Assembly: GCF_034351645.1 (NCBI RefSeq)
Contig: NZ_CP133782.1
Span: forward strand, 5,052,001 to 5,116,000
Length of the DNA stretch: 64,000 bases
Origin: Pseudomonas sp. DC1.2
GTDB taxonomy: Bacteria > Pseudomonadota > Gammaproteobacteria > Pseudomonadales > Pseudomonadaceae
Direction: 5' to 3'
Shown here: positions 35,220 to 45,405 of the stretch, in pieces
How positions within the stretch are numbered: the stretch's first letter is position 1
How the letters are laid out: the number at the start of each line of letters is the position of its first letter
Translations under genes and position numbers: made by a program
Notes under the pieces: generated by a model
What the model saw: only the letters and a program-made list of their open reading frames with translations
Told to the model about the DNA's origin: nothing
Database searches by the model: none

Positions 35220-35380
35220 AGTCGTTTGCCTATCCCTTATGTTAAGGGGGAAACGGTGTCCTGTCTTTCAGGGGGCTCGTCCACTTTCTGGCCCTGTAAG
35301 CCTTGTGAATGCGGGTAGACTAGGCGCGCCCATGGCCCTCGGCCATTTCGATTTCACAGTATTTTCGATAAGTATTACTT

Positions 35381-36310
35381 ATGGATTTCAAGCAACTGCG
35401 TTATTTCGTCGCGGTCTACGAAGAGGGCCATGTGGGCCGGGCCGCCGAGCGACTGTCGATCTCTCAACCGGCGCTCTCCCAGCAGATCCGTCACCTGGAG
35501 CAGAACCTCGACGTCACGCTGTTCGAACGTAGCAGCAAACGCTTGCTGCCAACCCTCGCTGCCCACACGTTGTACAACCACGCCCAACCCCTACTCGATG
35601 GCCTGCAACGGGCGCGGGAAGCACTGGGCAACTTCAAAGGGCAGGCATTGCGCACGTTGGCGATCGGGGTTTTGCAAACGGTGCATACCAGCCTGGTGCC
35701 ACAGATGCTGGAGCGGGTTCGCAAAGCCCAGCCGCATCTGGTGGTGCAGATCTACGAATTGACCGGCCTGGAGATCGAGAGACGGTTGCTTAACGGCTCA
35801 CTGGACATCGGTATCAGCTACCTTCCACCGCGTCAGCCTGGATTGCATGGCGTGATGCTGTACGAAGATGAACTGACCCTCGTCATCCCGGCGGACCACC
35901 CTTTGCGTGAATTCAAGAAGGTCTCGATGAGCCAAGCCGCCGAATTGCCCATGTTATTACTGGGCGAGGAGTTTCAGGTGCGACAGATCTGGCAGGCGCA
36001 ATTAGCCAATCTGGGACGACGTCCTCAGGTGCAAGCCGAACTGAACAACATGGCGGGGATTCTCGACAGCTTGCCCCATACGCGGCTGGCGACTGTACTT
36101 CCCGGGCGCTCGCAAAAAGCACTCGACAACAATGAGTTGCTCTGGAAACCGCTGACCGAGCCGCGAGTGCCGCTGAAAGTCGGATTAGTGTGTCGGGATG
36201 TGCAGCGGCAACAAGCCTCGTTGGCGTTATTGCGGACCTTGCTGGAGGAAGTGATCAATGGCGCGGACGAGCGCCGCAGCGGCTCGATGCCAGGCGACGA
36301 AACCAACTGA
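35381..36310 (+). CDS. LysR-family regulator
   Basis: A 309-residue regulator. N-terminal winged helix: MDFKQLRYFVAVYEEGHVGR and SQPALSQQIRHLEQNLDVTL. The effector domain (about 90-295) is CynR/CysB-like. It was originally divergent from the class III aminotransferase gene, the usual layout for a LysR gene and its target; the IS3 element now separates them by about 1.5 kb. Homologues beside pqq clusters are known, but the effector is not identified. Confidence 0.88.
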   Translation: MDFKQLRYFVAVYEEGHVGRAAERLSISQPALSQQIRHLEQNLDVTLFERSSKRLLPTLAAHTLYNHAQPLLDGLQRAREALGNFKGQALRTLAIGVLQTVHTSLVPQMLERVRKAQPHLVVQIYELTGLEIERRLLNGSLDIGISYLPPRQPGLHGVMLYEDELTLVIPADHPLREFKKVSMSQAAELPMLLLGEEFQVRQIWQAQLANLGRRPQVQAELNNMAGILDSLPHTRLATVLPGRSQKALDNNELLWKPLTEPRVPLKVGLVCRDVQRQQASLALLRTLLEEVINGADERRSGSMPGDETN

Positions 36311-36328
36311 CTTTTCAGCAGATAAAAG

Positions 36329-36352
36329 AAAACCCCGCCGAAACGGGGTTTT
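36329..36352 (+). terminator. Terminator after the LysR gene
   Basis: Stem AAAACCCCG/CGGGGTTTT with a CCGAAA loop, 18 bases past the stop codon. Confidence 0.85.
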
Positions 36353-36496
36353 GCAGACTGTTTCCCTGACATCCATTTCACTCCGCCGTCCTGGCAGAAT
36401 CCTACGTGTCCGTGTTATCTCTTTGCGCTTCCTGCGCTACGTCCATGTGAAGCAGATTAACTGTGGATCCAATCTTCGGATAGGGGAAAACAGCAG

Positions 36497-36528
36497 CACG
36501 TCGTGTAAGCATTCTCTTACACGACGTG
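36497..36528. terminator. Long perfect hairpin after the acyl-CoA dehydrogenase gene
   Basis: Perfect 13-bp stem CACGTCGTGTAAG/CTTACACGACGTG, just past the stop codon of the dehydrogenase on the minus strand. The T-run is weak (CTGCTGTTTTCC), so it may act as a terminator or mRNA 3'-end stabiliser. Confidence 0.65.
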
Positions 36529-36535
36529 GCATTTC

Positions 36536-38314
36536 TCAGAATTGTGCGGCTTCCAGCAGGAACAGCGACTCGCTACCCGCCTTGACCGACGCACTCAACG
36601 AGTGAATTCGTGGCAACAGGCGTGCGAAATAGAACCGCGCCGTACCCAACTTGCTGGCGTAGAAATCTTCCTGCGCCTCTTTGCCAAACGCGGCCTTCGC
36701 CATCAATGCCCACATGTAGGCATACGCGACGTAACCAAATGCTTGCAGGTATTCAACCGAGGCCGCACCGATTTCGTTCGGATTGTTTTTCGCCCGGTCC
36801 AGTACCCATGCGGTCAGTTCATCAAGGGTACTGACTGCGTCGTTCAGCGGTTTGGTAAACTCGCCCAAATCAGCACTGGCGGTTGCGGTGAAGTGCCGAA
36901 TCTCGTCTGCAAACAGATTGTAGAGCGCTCCGCCGCTGCCGACGATCTTGCGCCCTACCAAGTCCAATGCCTGGATACCGTTGGTACCTTCGTAGATCTG
37001 GGTGATACGCACGTCACGGACGAGTTGCTCCTGGCCCCATTCACGGATATAGCCGTGGCCGCCAAACACTTGCTGGCCATGGACCGTGGTTTCCAAACCG
37101 AGGTCAGTCATGAACGCCTTGGCTACCGGGGTCAGCAACGCCACCAAGTCTTCAGCACGCTTGCGGGTGCTAGCGTCTTCGCTGAATTTGGCGGTATCGA
37201 GTTGCATTGCCACGTAGGTAGAGAACGCACGACCGCCTTCATTAGAGGCTTTCATGGTCAGCAGCATACGACGCACGTCCGGGTGGACGATGATCGGGTC
37301 CGCGACTTTGTCCTTGTTCTGCGCCCCCGTCGGCGACCGGCTTTGCAGGCGGTCGCGGGCATATTCGACAGCATTCTGGTAAGAGCGCTCGCCGGTGGCC
37401 AGGCCTTGGATACCTACGCCCAGACGCTCGTAGTTCATCATGGTGAACATCGCCGCCAAACCTTTGTTAGGTTCGCCGACCAAGTAACCCACGGCCTCGT
37501 CGAAGTTCATCACGCAGGTCGCGGACGCCTGGATGCCCATCTTGTGTTCGATCGAACCACAGTTGGCCGGGTTGCGTGCGCCAAGGCTACCATCCGCATT
37601 AACCATGACCTTGGGCACCAGGAACAGCGAAATACCTTTCGGACCTGCCGGTGCATCTGGCAGTTTCGCCAGCACCAGGTGGATGATGTTCTCGGTGAGG
37701 TCGTGCTCGCCGCCGGTGATGAAGATCTTGGTGCCGCTGACTTTGTAGGAACCATCGGCCTGAGGTTCAGCCTTGGTGCGAATGATCCCCAAGTCAGTGC
37801 CTGCGTGAGGTTCCGTCAGGCACATGGAGCCGGCCCAGACACCTGCATACATGTTCGGCAGGTAAGCGGCCTTCAACTCTTCGCTGGCATGGGCATTGAT
37901 CGACAGGCAGGCGCCGGCCGTCAGCATGGGGTACAGCCCGAACGACAGGCTGGCGGAGTTGACCATTTCTTCGACCTGGGCCGAAACAGCCTTGGGCATG
38001 CCCATGCCGCCGTAAGTCGGGTCACCACCGACGCCGACCCAACCGCCCCCAGCATAGGTCTGATAAGCCTGCGGGAAACCGGCCGGCGTAGTGACGGCAC
38101 CGTCCGCCCAATGACAGCCTTCTTCGTCAGCCACACGGCTCAAGGGCGCGATGCTTTTACTGGTGACCTTGCCGGCCTCTTCGAGAATCGCTTCGACGGT
38201 TTCAGCATCGACGGTTTCGGCCAGCGCCGGCAGTTCGGCCCAGAGTTTGGCGACCTCGAAAACTTCATTGAGGACGAAGCGCATATCGCGCAGGGGCGCT
38301 TTGTAGTCAGCCAT
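36536..38314 (-). CDS. Acyl-CoA dehydrogenase, FadE-type (paralog 1)
   Basis: A 592-residue flavoenzyme for the first step of fatty-acid beta-oxidation. N-terminal extension [20 protein letters not shown] is typical of the long bacterial subfamily. The FAD/substrate region has MCLTEPHAGTDLG and SGTKIFITGGEHD, and a later segment is VFGGHGYIREWGQEQLVRD. The C-terminal ~120 residues form the extra helical domain. In P. aeruginosa the equivalent genes (PA0506-PA0508) flank the bio operon and one pair is called FadE1/FadE2; chain-length preference is not visible from sequence. Confidence 0.88.
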   Translation of the reverse strand: MADYKAPLRDMRFVLNEVFEVAKLWAELPALAETVDAETVEAILEEAGKVTSKSIAPLSRVADEEGCHWADGAVTTPAGFPQAYQTYAGGGWVGVGGDPTYGGMGMPKAVSAQVEEMVNSASLSFGLYPMLTAGACLSINAHASEELKAAYLPNMYAGVWAGSMCLTEPHAGTDLGIIRTKAEPQADGSYKVSGTKIFITGGEHDLTENIIHLVLAKLPDAPAGPKGISLFLVPKVMVNADGSLGARNPANCGSIEHKMGIQASATCVMNFDEAVGYLVGEPNKGLAAMFTMMNYERLGVGIQGLATGERSYQNAVEYARDRLQSRSPTGAQNKDKVADPIIVHPDVRRMLLTMKASNEGGRAFSTYVAMQLDTAKFSEDASTRKRAEDLVALLTPVAKAFMTDLGLETTVHGQQVFGGHGYIREWGQEQLVRDVRITQIYEGTNGIQALDLVGRKIVGSGGALYNLFADEIRHFTATASADLGEFTKPLNDAVSTLDELTAWVLDRAKNNPNEIGAASVEYLQAFGYVAYAYMWALMAKAAFGKEAQEDFYASKLGTARFYFARLLPRIHSLSASVKAGSESLFLLEAAQF

Positions 38315-38500
38315 GGCAAACCTCGCAAGATCTAAACAGGTGATTCGTAGGAGTGATTCGTTCGTTGGGTCCGAGTGTAACCCAACAACTTTTACGACAC
38401 ATAGGGTCAGCTCGTGACCGCTTTGTAATTTTTAGTCACCAAGCGACGAGTAATGAGTAAGCCCCCGATCACAAGGGCTCCTTGTGCCTGACTTGAAAGA

Positions 38501-40297
38501 CTAAAGTGCAAACGACTCCGCAGGCAGCGTCATCAAGCAATCACTTCCCGCCTCGACAGCGGCCCGATGAGCGGCAGTCCGCGGCAACAATCGCTTGAAG
38601 TAAAACGCGCAGGTCGCCAGTTTGCCTTGGCAATAATCAGCATCACCTGCGCCCTCGTCGAGTTGGGCTTGGGCCACCAGCGCCATGCGTAACCATAGAT
38701 AGCCAAGGATGATGTAACCGCTATACATCAAGTAATCCACCGCCGCGGCGCCTACTTCATCCGGATTTTTCATCGCGGCCACGCCCACTTGAGTGGTCAG
38801 CTCACCCCACTGCTGATTCAAGCCATTGAGCTGTGCGATGTAAATGGCGAGTTGTGGATGGTCAGCGTTGGCGGCGCAGAACGTGTGGACCACTTTGGTA
38901 AAGCCACGCAGCAACTTTCCTTGGCTGCCGAGGACTTTTCGCCCAAGCAAGTCCAGCGCCTGAATGCCATTAGTGCCTTCGTAGATAGGTGCGATACGGC
39001 AATCACGAACCAACTGTTCCATACCCCACTCGCGGATGAAACCGTGACCGCCGAACACCTGCATGCCAAGGTTGGTCACTTCGAGGCCCGTATCGGTCAT
39101 AAACGCTTTGCAGATTGGCGTGAGGAATGCGAGCACATCTTCGGCCTCCTCACGCGCTGCTTGATCCTGACTTAGATGGGCAACATCCAGCCACTGCGCG
39201 GTGAAGTAAGTCAGCGCCCGATTGCCTTCGTTGAACGCCTTCATGGTCAGCAACATTCGGCGCACATCAGGGTGAACGATGATCGGATCGGCGACTTTTT
39301 CCGGCGCTTTTGGGCCCGTCAGCGAGCGCATTTGTAAGCGATCATTGGCGTATTTGACCGCCCCCTGGAAACTCGCTTCGCCCAGACACAAACCCTGCAT
39401 GCCAGTGCCCAGACGCGCGTGGTTCATCATGGTGAACATGCAATTGAGGCCTTTATTCGGCTCGCCGATCAAGAATCCCTTGGCGTCGTCAAAATTCAGC
39501 ACGCAGGTGGCTGAGGCCTTTATCCCCATTTTGTGTTCGATGGAGCCGCAGAAAACCCCGTTGCGCTCGCCCGCTTCACCCTCGGCATCAGGTAGGAATT
39601 TTGGAACGATAAACAGCGAAATACCCTTGGTTCCAGCCGGCGCATCCGGCAGTTTCGCCAACACTAAGTGAATGATGTTGGTACTTAGGTCGTGCTCGCC
39701 GGCGGAAATAAAGATTTTGCTGCCGGTTATCGTGTAACTGCCATCGGCCATAGGGACTGCACGGGTCTTGATAATGCCAAGGTCGGTGCCGCAATGCGCT
39801 TCAGTCAGGCACATGGTGCCAGTCCACTCACCGGCGGTGAGTTTTCTGAGGTAAGCCTGCTTTTGCTCATCGGTGCCATGGGCGTGGATCGCCGACATCG
39901 CGCCGTGGGTCAAACCGGGGTACATGCCCCAAGACGTATTGCTGGAGCCAACCATCTCGCTGATCAACAGGCCCAGCGAACTTGGCAAACCCTGACCGCC
40001 GTAAACCGGGTCAGCGGCCAAGCCATGCCAGCCACCCGCCACATAGAGTGCGAACGCTTGCTTGAAGCCCGTAGGCGTTGTAACCACGCCGCTGTCGAAA
40101 TGGCAGCCCTCTTCGTCACTACTGCGGTTCAGTGGCGCAAGAACGTTTTCACAGAATTTGGCGCCTTCTTCAATGATTGCATTGACCGTGTCCGGACTGG
40201 CGTCGGATGCGCCCAGCGTGGCGTAGTGACTGTGAAAGTCGAAGACGTGATCGATCAGAAAGCGCATGTCACGCAAGGGAGCTTTGTACTCAGGCAT
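38501..40297 (-). CDS. Acyl-CoA dehydrogenase, FadE-type (paralog 2)
   Basis: A 598-residue paralogue with the same layout. Start MPEYKAPLRDMRFLIDHVFD, motifs MCLTEAHCGTDLG and SGSKIF-type in [18 protein letters not shown], and VFGGHGFIREWGMEQLVRD. It lies upstream of paralog 1 on the same strand with a 186-base gap, so the two may be transcribed separately. It resembles paralog 3 (45510-47315) more closely than paralog 1 in its N-terminus and in [13 protein letters not shown]. Confidence 0.88.
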   Translation of the reverse strand: MPEYKAPLRDMRFLIDHVFDFHSHYATLGASDASPDTVNAIIEEGAKFCENVLAPLNRSSDEEGCHFDSGVVTTPTGFKQAFALYVAGGWHGLAADPVYGGQGLPSSLGLLISEMVGSSNTSWGMYPGLTHGAMSAIHAHGTDEQKQAYLRKLTAGEWTGTMCLTEAHCGTDLGIIKTRAVPMADGSYTITGSKIFISAGEHDLSTNIIHLVLAKLPDAPAGTKGISLFIVPKFLPDAEGEAGERNGVFCGSIEHKMGIKASATCVLNFDDAKGFLIGEPNKGLNCMFTMMNHARLGTGMQGLCLGEASFQGAVKYANDRLQMRSLTGPKAPEKVADPIIVHPDVRRMLLTMKAFNEGNRALTYFTAQWLDVAHLSQDQAAREEAEDVLAFLTPICKAFMTDTGLEVTNLGMQVFGGHGFIREWGMEQLVRDCRIAPIYEGTNGIQALDLLGRKVLGSQGKLLRGFTKVVHTFCAANADHPQLAIYIAQLNGLNQQWGELTTQVGVAAMKNPDEVGAAAVDYLMYSGYIILGYLWLRMALVAQAQLDEGAGDADYCQGKLATCAFYFKRLLPRTAAHRAAVEAGSDCLMTLPAESFAL

Positions 40298-40387
40298 GGT
40301 CGTTTCTCCGGCAGCAGATCACTCAAACCTACTGCTGCCGACCCGGCCTCACAATCACAGTCCAGGCGCTGAATGCGCCATCATCAC

Positions 40388-41677
40388 TCAACCCGCAGAG
40401 GCGTCCATGCGCACCGCCCCACGGCGATTCTGGCCGAATGCAATCACGCAATTTCGACCGGCGCCCTTGGCACTGTAGAGCGCCTCGTCGGCGGACTTGA
40501 GCACTTGCTCAGGGGTACGTTGCTCAAGTCGTTCGGCCACACCAATACTCACCGTTACCGACACACTCGACGCACCTGGGCCGGCGCGATACTGGCGACC
40601 TTGCGAGTCATCCTGAGGGCGGTTGTCTTGATTGCGCAGCTGAATATTGTAGGAGGCGATGGATTCGCGCATGACCTCCAGGTGCGGCATGCATTCCTCA
40701 AGCGTTTTGCCTGCAAATACCAAGGCAAACTCCTCACCGCCGTAGCGATACGCCCTACCGCCACCGCCGATTTTCGACAGCTTGCTGGCCACCAGCCGTA
40801 GCACTTGGTCGCCAACATCATGGCCATGGGTGTCGTTAAACTTCTTGAAGTGATCGACGTCGCTCATGGCCAGCACGTAATTACGTCCCAGCCGCTGCAT
40901 ACGCTCATTCAAGGCACGGCGCCCCGGAATACCGGTGAGCTCGTCGCGAAAGGCCATTTGATAAGCCTCATGGGCAACCGCTGCGGCAATCATCAGCATT
41001 ACTTGGCTGCACATGATGTTCAGGGTGAAAGGCAGGATGAACGTCTTGGGCAACATCCAGAACAAGCCCAGCAAGCCCACCAACTGCGCCGCATGCAAAG
41101 GCCTTGGATTACGCCAGTATTGCCAGCCCAGCAGTACAAAAGAACCGATGAACACTGGGTAGGCCAGCTGGATCAGGCTCATCCAGGCGCCGTGTAAGGC
41201 TGGCCAGCGGATTTCCGACAGCCACATCAGCAACGGTTGTGGATAACTTTGCTCCAGCCCCAACGCCACGCTGCCGAACGCTGCCAGCACCGCGAAACGA
41301 GCCACCATGTCCTGAAACAGGTGAGTACGTTCCTGCCAAGCTGCGAACAGACCGAACAACAGCGGCAGTAGCAGGCAACAGAGATGGAACACCACCGCCG
41401 CGTCTTCACGCACTTTGCCGTTGTCACGGTAATAATCGGTCTGAGTATCGAGCAGGAAGTAGGCAATGTAGACCGTGACCATCAGAAACAACTCACGCTG
41501 GCGTCTGTAAACAGCGCAATACGCACCGCCGAGCAACAGCACCAGGGTTGGTAGCACGTTGAACAGCGAGGTGAAGAATACGTTGAGATCCTTGATATAC
41601 GCAGCCGAAAGCCCCGCGAACAACAGCAGTAATGACGGCAGAAAATGGCTGAAACGTACAGCGGAAGAACGCGGCAA
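40388..41677 (-). CDS. Membrane diguanylate cyclase (GGDEF)
   Basis: A 429-residue protein. The N-terminal half has about seven hydrophobic segments (for example LFAGLSAAYIKDLNVFF, LFLMVTVYIAYFLL and LGWQYW). The C-terminal GGDEF domain has an active-site signature RYGGEEFALVF and DVDHFKKFNDTHGHDVGD. The cyclic-di-GMP synthesis site therefore looks intact. The inhibitory RxxD site does not stand out. In other Pseudomonas it lies among the same acyl-CoA dehydrogenase genes. Confidence 0.87.
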   Translation of the reverse strand: MPRSSAVRFSHFLPSLLLLFAGLSAAYIKDLNVFFTSLFNVLPTLVLLLGGAYCAVYRRQRELFLMVTVYIAYFLLDTQTDYYRDNGKVREDAAVVFHLCCLLLPLLFGLFAAWQERTHLFQDMVARFAVLAAFGSVALGLEQSYPQPLLMWLSEIRWPALHGAWMSLIQLAYPVFIGSFVLLGWQYWRNPRPLHAAQLVGLLGLFWMLPKTFILPFTLNIMCSQVMLMIAAAVAHEAYQMAFRDELTGIPGRRALNERMQRLGRNYVLAMSDVDHFKKFNDTHGHDVGDQVLRLVASKLSKIGGGGRAYRYGGEEFALVFAGKTLEECMPHLEVMRESIASYNIQLRNQDNRPQDDSQGRQYRAGPGASSVSVTVSIGVAERLEQRTPEQVLKSADEALYSAKGAGRNCVIAFGQNRRGAVRMDASAG

Positions 41678-42506
41678 GGGTAAAGCTCCGACCCGTCATA
41701 GCAATTGATGGCATTGTGCCTGCGGCGCGCACGATTAAGCACACGAATGTGATGCAAATCACCTGAACGTCTCTTTAACGGCAGAAATGCTGACTTTCTG
41801 AGTGACTTACTAAGGTTTTTTAATACAACCCAAAACCTTTATCGAGGCGGCTTGCTCCCGCCTGGCTGCGAAGCAGTCGCAAACTTGTCCACCAACACAC
41901 CTGATGAAACTCGGTTGTTCGTGACAGGGGACGCTGCTCGGCCCAACGGGGGCAAGCGCCCTCGCCATAGCAAACCCCTGCGTCACCTATATTGAGCACT
42001 TCAAACAGGTTCAGACCCTCGACCTGCCGGGCATTTATTGCCTGATGATCGCCCTGCAAATAGGCATCCGGCGGCGCCCGATCCGCGATCAACGTAGATT
42101 CGTACATCGGGATGGCGAGCCCGAAGAACGGCGGAGAATTCGCCTCGATCCGGACCATAAGCTTGATCAGCTCACGTTAAGTAGGCCGGCGCGCCCCGGA
42201 AAGGTTTGCAATTAACCTGTCATTGCCTGCGTCTGATCACTTCTTTTGTGGGGGGATCTGACTCAGCAATGGGCAGCTGATTACGCATCCCTCAATTCTT
42301 GCTAGCCCTTGGCGATGTCTCTGGCGCTTTGTTTCCCGCTGAATAACGACGAGCAACACGCAAGAAGCGAACCACCTGCAACTGACAAGTTTGACAGTAT
42401 CGCTTCAGTTCGCCCTCGGCGTTTAATGTCATGGACCACTCGACTGAGCCCAGCCAACGTTTTCGGGACACGGGAGTGTCCTTCGAACTTGACTGGAGTG
42501 ACATGT
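41678..42506. other. Intergenic region with REP-like fragment and no supported gene
   Basis: About 830 bases. A REP-like segment (GGCTTGCTCCCGCCTGGCTG) is at 41847-41866. A minus-strand frame at 41820-42158 could encode up to 112 residues (AIPMYESTLIADRAPP), but it ends within the REP-like piece and no family is recognised; it may be a decayed gene. The sequence upstream of 42507 is open in frame with the next gene, but a better start lies at 42507. Confidence 0.4.
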
Positions 42507-44087
42507 ATGAGCGACACCATATTCGGGTCATTACTCACCAGCTCACCTTTTCTGATTGATAACGCCATACCCAGGCTGAGACCTCTAAGAGTGGTGGAAG
42601 CCATTCCCGATGCCGGGGGCTTGACTCCCTTGACGGCGGCAGCCCGTGACCTGCGCATTCTTATTCCGGCACTGCCGCAACCCGGGCCTCCCGGCTCTCG
42701 ACCCACCATTCGGGTGTACGCTGAGCTACCTCCTCCAGCTGAATATCAAGTGTTGGCCTTCCTTCAATTGCCGGCTTATCCCACAGGTGATTTTGAGGTG
42801 CTGGTGCCACGCCGCATGGTGGGTAATGAAGGCGAGTACCGGCTCACGTTTGTTCTGGACGATGGCGACAATTTACTGCGCGCCACAGCCAGTACCCCCT
42901 TGCTAATCCAGAAAACACCACCTTTTGGCCTTCTGACCATCACCCCACCGCGCCCACTGTTGCCACTAAACTTGGCGACTGCGCTTATTACCGAGGCTTA
43001 TCTGGCCAACAATGATCCGGTTATGTTCCGTATACCGCCGCACCCAGAAATTGATAACCAGATTGGCCTGCGCTACGTTCCCTATTATGGAAACACTGAT
43101 AGCCATATGGAGGTTTCTTATGCCACTCCACCGGTTATCACCTTGCCCGACTTTCCGGCCGATAGGCTGATCGCCGTGCCGGCGGCAACTATTCGTGCAC
43201 GTGGTAATGGCCTACAGCAGCTAACTTACCGGGGTATTGATCGGGCAGGTAATCGTGCTCGGGACTCTTTGATTCTTGAGGTCAGGGTCGCGCTTCGGAT
43301 AACACCTTCGAATATTTCCATGCCACGAGTGACCGAGGCGATCGCGCCGGACAATACCGTGACCTTGGCCGACATCACCCCAGACGGGATGGAGGTGTGG
43401 TTAGACAGCGTCAACGGCCTGCAAATCGGCGACTCAATAGTCCCTGTCATTGGTAACGTTGCAATGCCCTCCGTTATTTACTCGGGACAGCCGTTGCCGA
43501 CGCGTTTTGTTGTCACTTCGACACGAGTACAGAACGCTGTCCCAGGGTCGGCCAACGCTGATACTCCGGCTGCCGTAAGGTTCAGGATTACCAGTGGCAC
43601 AGTAAGCGTCGAAAGCCCCCCAAGGAATCTCATTTTCAACCTGTCGACCTTGATGCAGTTGTTGCCGCCAGTGGTGAGGAACCTGAATGAAGGCACCGCC
43701 AACTGTGCCTCGCCGCAGCCTACGAGCGCTCCCTATGCCGACCGTTTCATTGAAGTGTTTTTGCCACCCTCTGTGCTCTTGCGTGCCAACGTGGCAGTGA
43801 ATTTGATCTGTGTACTCAGCAGCCAGGACGATGGCGCGACCCTCATCAACCCTCCAATTACGATCTCGACACAACTGTCAGCCGATGCTTCGACTTTGGG
43901 TCAGACCTTGCGCTTGCCATACTCGCAGACGATGAAAGTTATCGGCAGAGGCGTGATGTATGTCAGCTATACGACGACCAATACCGGCGGGCAGGTGATT
44001 CGCTCTGCGACAGGGGCCATACCGGTCAGGGGTGTTTTGCCAGGCAATTTTTATTGCGACGGAGATCCATTTATCCCGACGCCTTAA
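42507..44087 (+). CDS. Unrecognised 526-residue protein, beta-rich, Ig-like repeats possible
   Basis: Not recognised. The sequence is rich in proline, valine and threonine. It has repeating units of ~100 residues that look like Ig-like beta-sandwiches (VLVPRRMVGNEGEYRLTFVL, LTYRGIDRAGNRARDS, VMYVSYTTTNTGGQVIRSAT). The last repeats, with a YRGID-AGN pattern, are typical of bacterial surface or toxin-associated proteins. There is no signal peptide or membrane anchor. ATG 42507 is preferred because GGAG lies nine bases upstream. It sits between housekeeping genes beside a decayed IS110, so it may be accessory. Confidence 0.6.
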   Translation: MSDTIFGSLLTSSPFLIDNAIPRLRPLRVVEAIPDAGGLTPLTAAARDLRILIPALPQPGPPGSRPTIRVYAELPPPAEYQVLAFLQLPAYPTGDFEVLVPRRMVGNEGEYRLTFVLDDGDNLLRATASTPLLIQKTPPFGLLTITPPRPLLPLNLATALITEAYLANNDPVMFRIPPHPEIDNQIGLRYVPYYGNTDSHMEVSYATPPVITLPDFPADRLIAVPAATIRARGNGLQQLTYRGIDRAGNRARDSLILEVRVALRITPSNISMPRVTEAIAPDNTVTLADITPDGMEVWLDSVNGLQIGDSIVPVIGNVAMPSVIYSGQPLPTRFVVTSTRVQNAVPGSANADTPAAVRFRITSGTVSVESPPRNLIFNLSTLMQLLPPVVRNLNEGTANCASPQPTSAPYADRFIEVFLPPSVLLRANVAVNLICVLSSQDDGATLINPPITISTQLSADASTLGQTLRLPYSQTMKVIGRGVMYVSYTTTNTGGQVIRSATGAIPVRGVLPGNFYCDGDPFIPTP

Positions 44088-44374
44088 ATACAGCCTAAAA
44101 CGTTTCCCCTTCCTCGCCCAAAAATCTATGCTCACCCCCATTTTTGTAACACTGATTAACGGGCGATGTGGTTGGCTTGCTTAAATTTATTCGGCGTCCA
44201 TTGGGGCATGCCCCGCGCCACGATGGGAGTCGCGCCTGGCGACCCTGAAAAACCACTCGGCTTCAAAGGCCGATTTGTATGTCAGGATCTTCGCCGGGGC
44301 GGTTGGCCGTTCACATTATCTGTTGTTCAGCTATCGCAAAGGGTGAAGCGTGGCACAGGTGCAGGGTCATGCAT
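44088..44374. other. Gap before the IS110 remnant
   Basis: About 290 bases with no gene. It probably includes the 3' non-coding end of the decayed IS110 element and the 3' region of the preceding gene. Confidence 0.4.
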
Positions 44375-45400
44375 TCAGAGTGTTTGGCCCTGCTTTAAAC
44401 TCGGCATGGTGGTAGCTATCGCCCAAGCGTTACGCGCCAGTTTGTTGGCCAAAGCGCAGGCCACAACCGTTGAGTGGCGCCGCATCAGCAATGAGCGCTC
44501 CAAGTCAACCAAGGCGCCTTTTTGATGCTCCAGTCGCTGCATATAGCCCCTTGAGCAATGAACCAGCAGTCGCCCGAGATTCTTGTCGCCTCGCTTACTG
44601 ATCCTCAGCAGATTGGCCTTGCCGCCAGTGCTGTACTGCCGGTGCACCAAGGCGACAGAGGCGACAAAATCGCGACTGCGCCGGCACTGCTGGCCGTCGC
44701 CCATTTCCACGGCCAGCAGGCTGGCGGTGATCGGACCGACGACGTTATGCCCAGCAAACGACTGCCCAGATCATCGTCGGCCAGTTGGCAAGCCAGCTCT
44801 TTATCCAGCGTCTTAATCTGCCCATCCAGGTAGACGAAGTGATCGTGCAGACGCTGCAACAGCAAGTTCAGTCGTACTGGAGGTTCATGCTCCGCCAGAA
44901 GACTGGATAAGCGCTTCATGACAGTCCGCCTTTGCGGCAGGCTGATGCCAAACCCGAGCAGAACACCGTGCATCTGATTGAAGACCTTAGTGCGGTCGCG
45001 GATCAGTGACTCGCGCAGACGGTGCAAAACAGAAAGCGTCTGTTGGGCCTCAGTCTTGGGAAAAACAAAACGCGTTGATGGCCACCAAGCAGCTTCACAA
45101 ATCGCTTCGGCGTCAACAAAATCGTTTTTGTTGCCCTTAACGAAGGGCTTAACGAACTGCGGGGAAATCAGCGCGCCTTGATGCCCTATAGCAATCAGCT
45201 TGCGAGCGACAAAATGCGCTCCGGCGCAGGCATCCATCACCACGGTGAAGGCGGGATATTGCTGAAGTAGCGCATCATCTGCTGACGCGAACACTTCTTG
45301 GGAAACACCTCTCTACCCGACTTATCCTGGCGATGCAGATGGCAGGTATGTTTGACGAGGTCGATACCGACCAATGCCAAGTCGCTCCTGAGGCTGGTCT
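44375..45400 (-). pseudogene. IS110-family transposase, frameshifted
   Basis: Three reading frames on the minus strand together make one IS110 transposase. The N-terminal piece near 45400 reads ALVGIDLVKHTCHLHRQDKS, with the DEDD-type first aspartate. The main piece (45294-44710) has VVMDACAGAHFVARKLIAIG, KPFVKGNKNDFVDAEAI and a RuvC-like organisation. After GITSSV it shifts into a frame giving GGKANLLRISKRGDKNLGRL and continues to 44375. At least two frameshifts (near 45290 and 44700) mean it is inactive. Confidence 0.8.
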
Positions 45401-45405
45401 GCGAA

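Larger units (their letters stand above)
33960..35283 (-). mobile_element. Intact IS3-family insertion sequence with 5-bp target duplication
   Basis: A 1324-bp element. Terminal inverted repeats begin TGGAC at both ends (left TGGACTGGCCCC...CCGGACACC, right, read inward, TGGACGAGCCCC...CAGGACACC). The 5 bases CTTTC flank it directly at 33955-33959 and 35284-35288. It carries overlapping orfA and orfB, the IS3 arrangement; the sequence and 5-bp duplication fit the IS2 group. Both frames look intact, so it may still move. Confidence 0.9.

Noticed and set aside
36542..38335. Long plus-strand frame of 597 codons
   Set aside because: It is the antisense shadow of the acyl-CoA dehydrogenase on the minus strand, which has clear family motifs.
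41820..42158. Minus-strand frame of 112 codons
   Set aside because: Ends in a REP-like fragment, no family and no clear ribosome site; may be a decayed gene but not supportable as a CDS.
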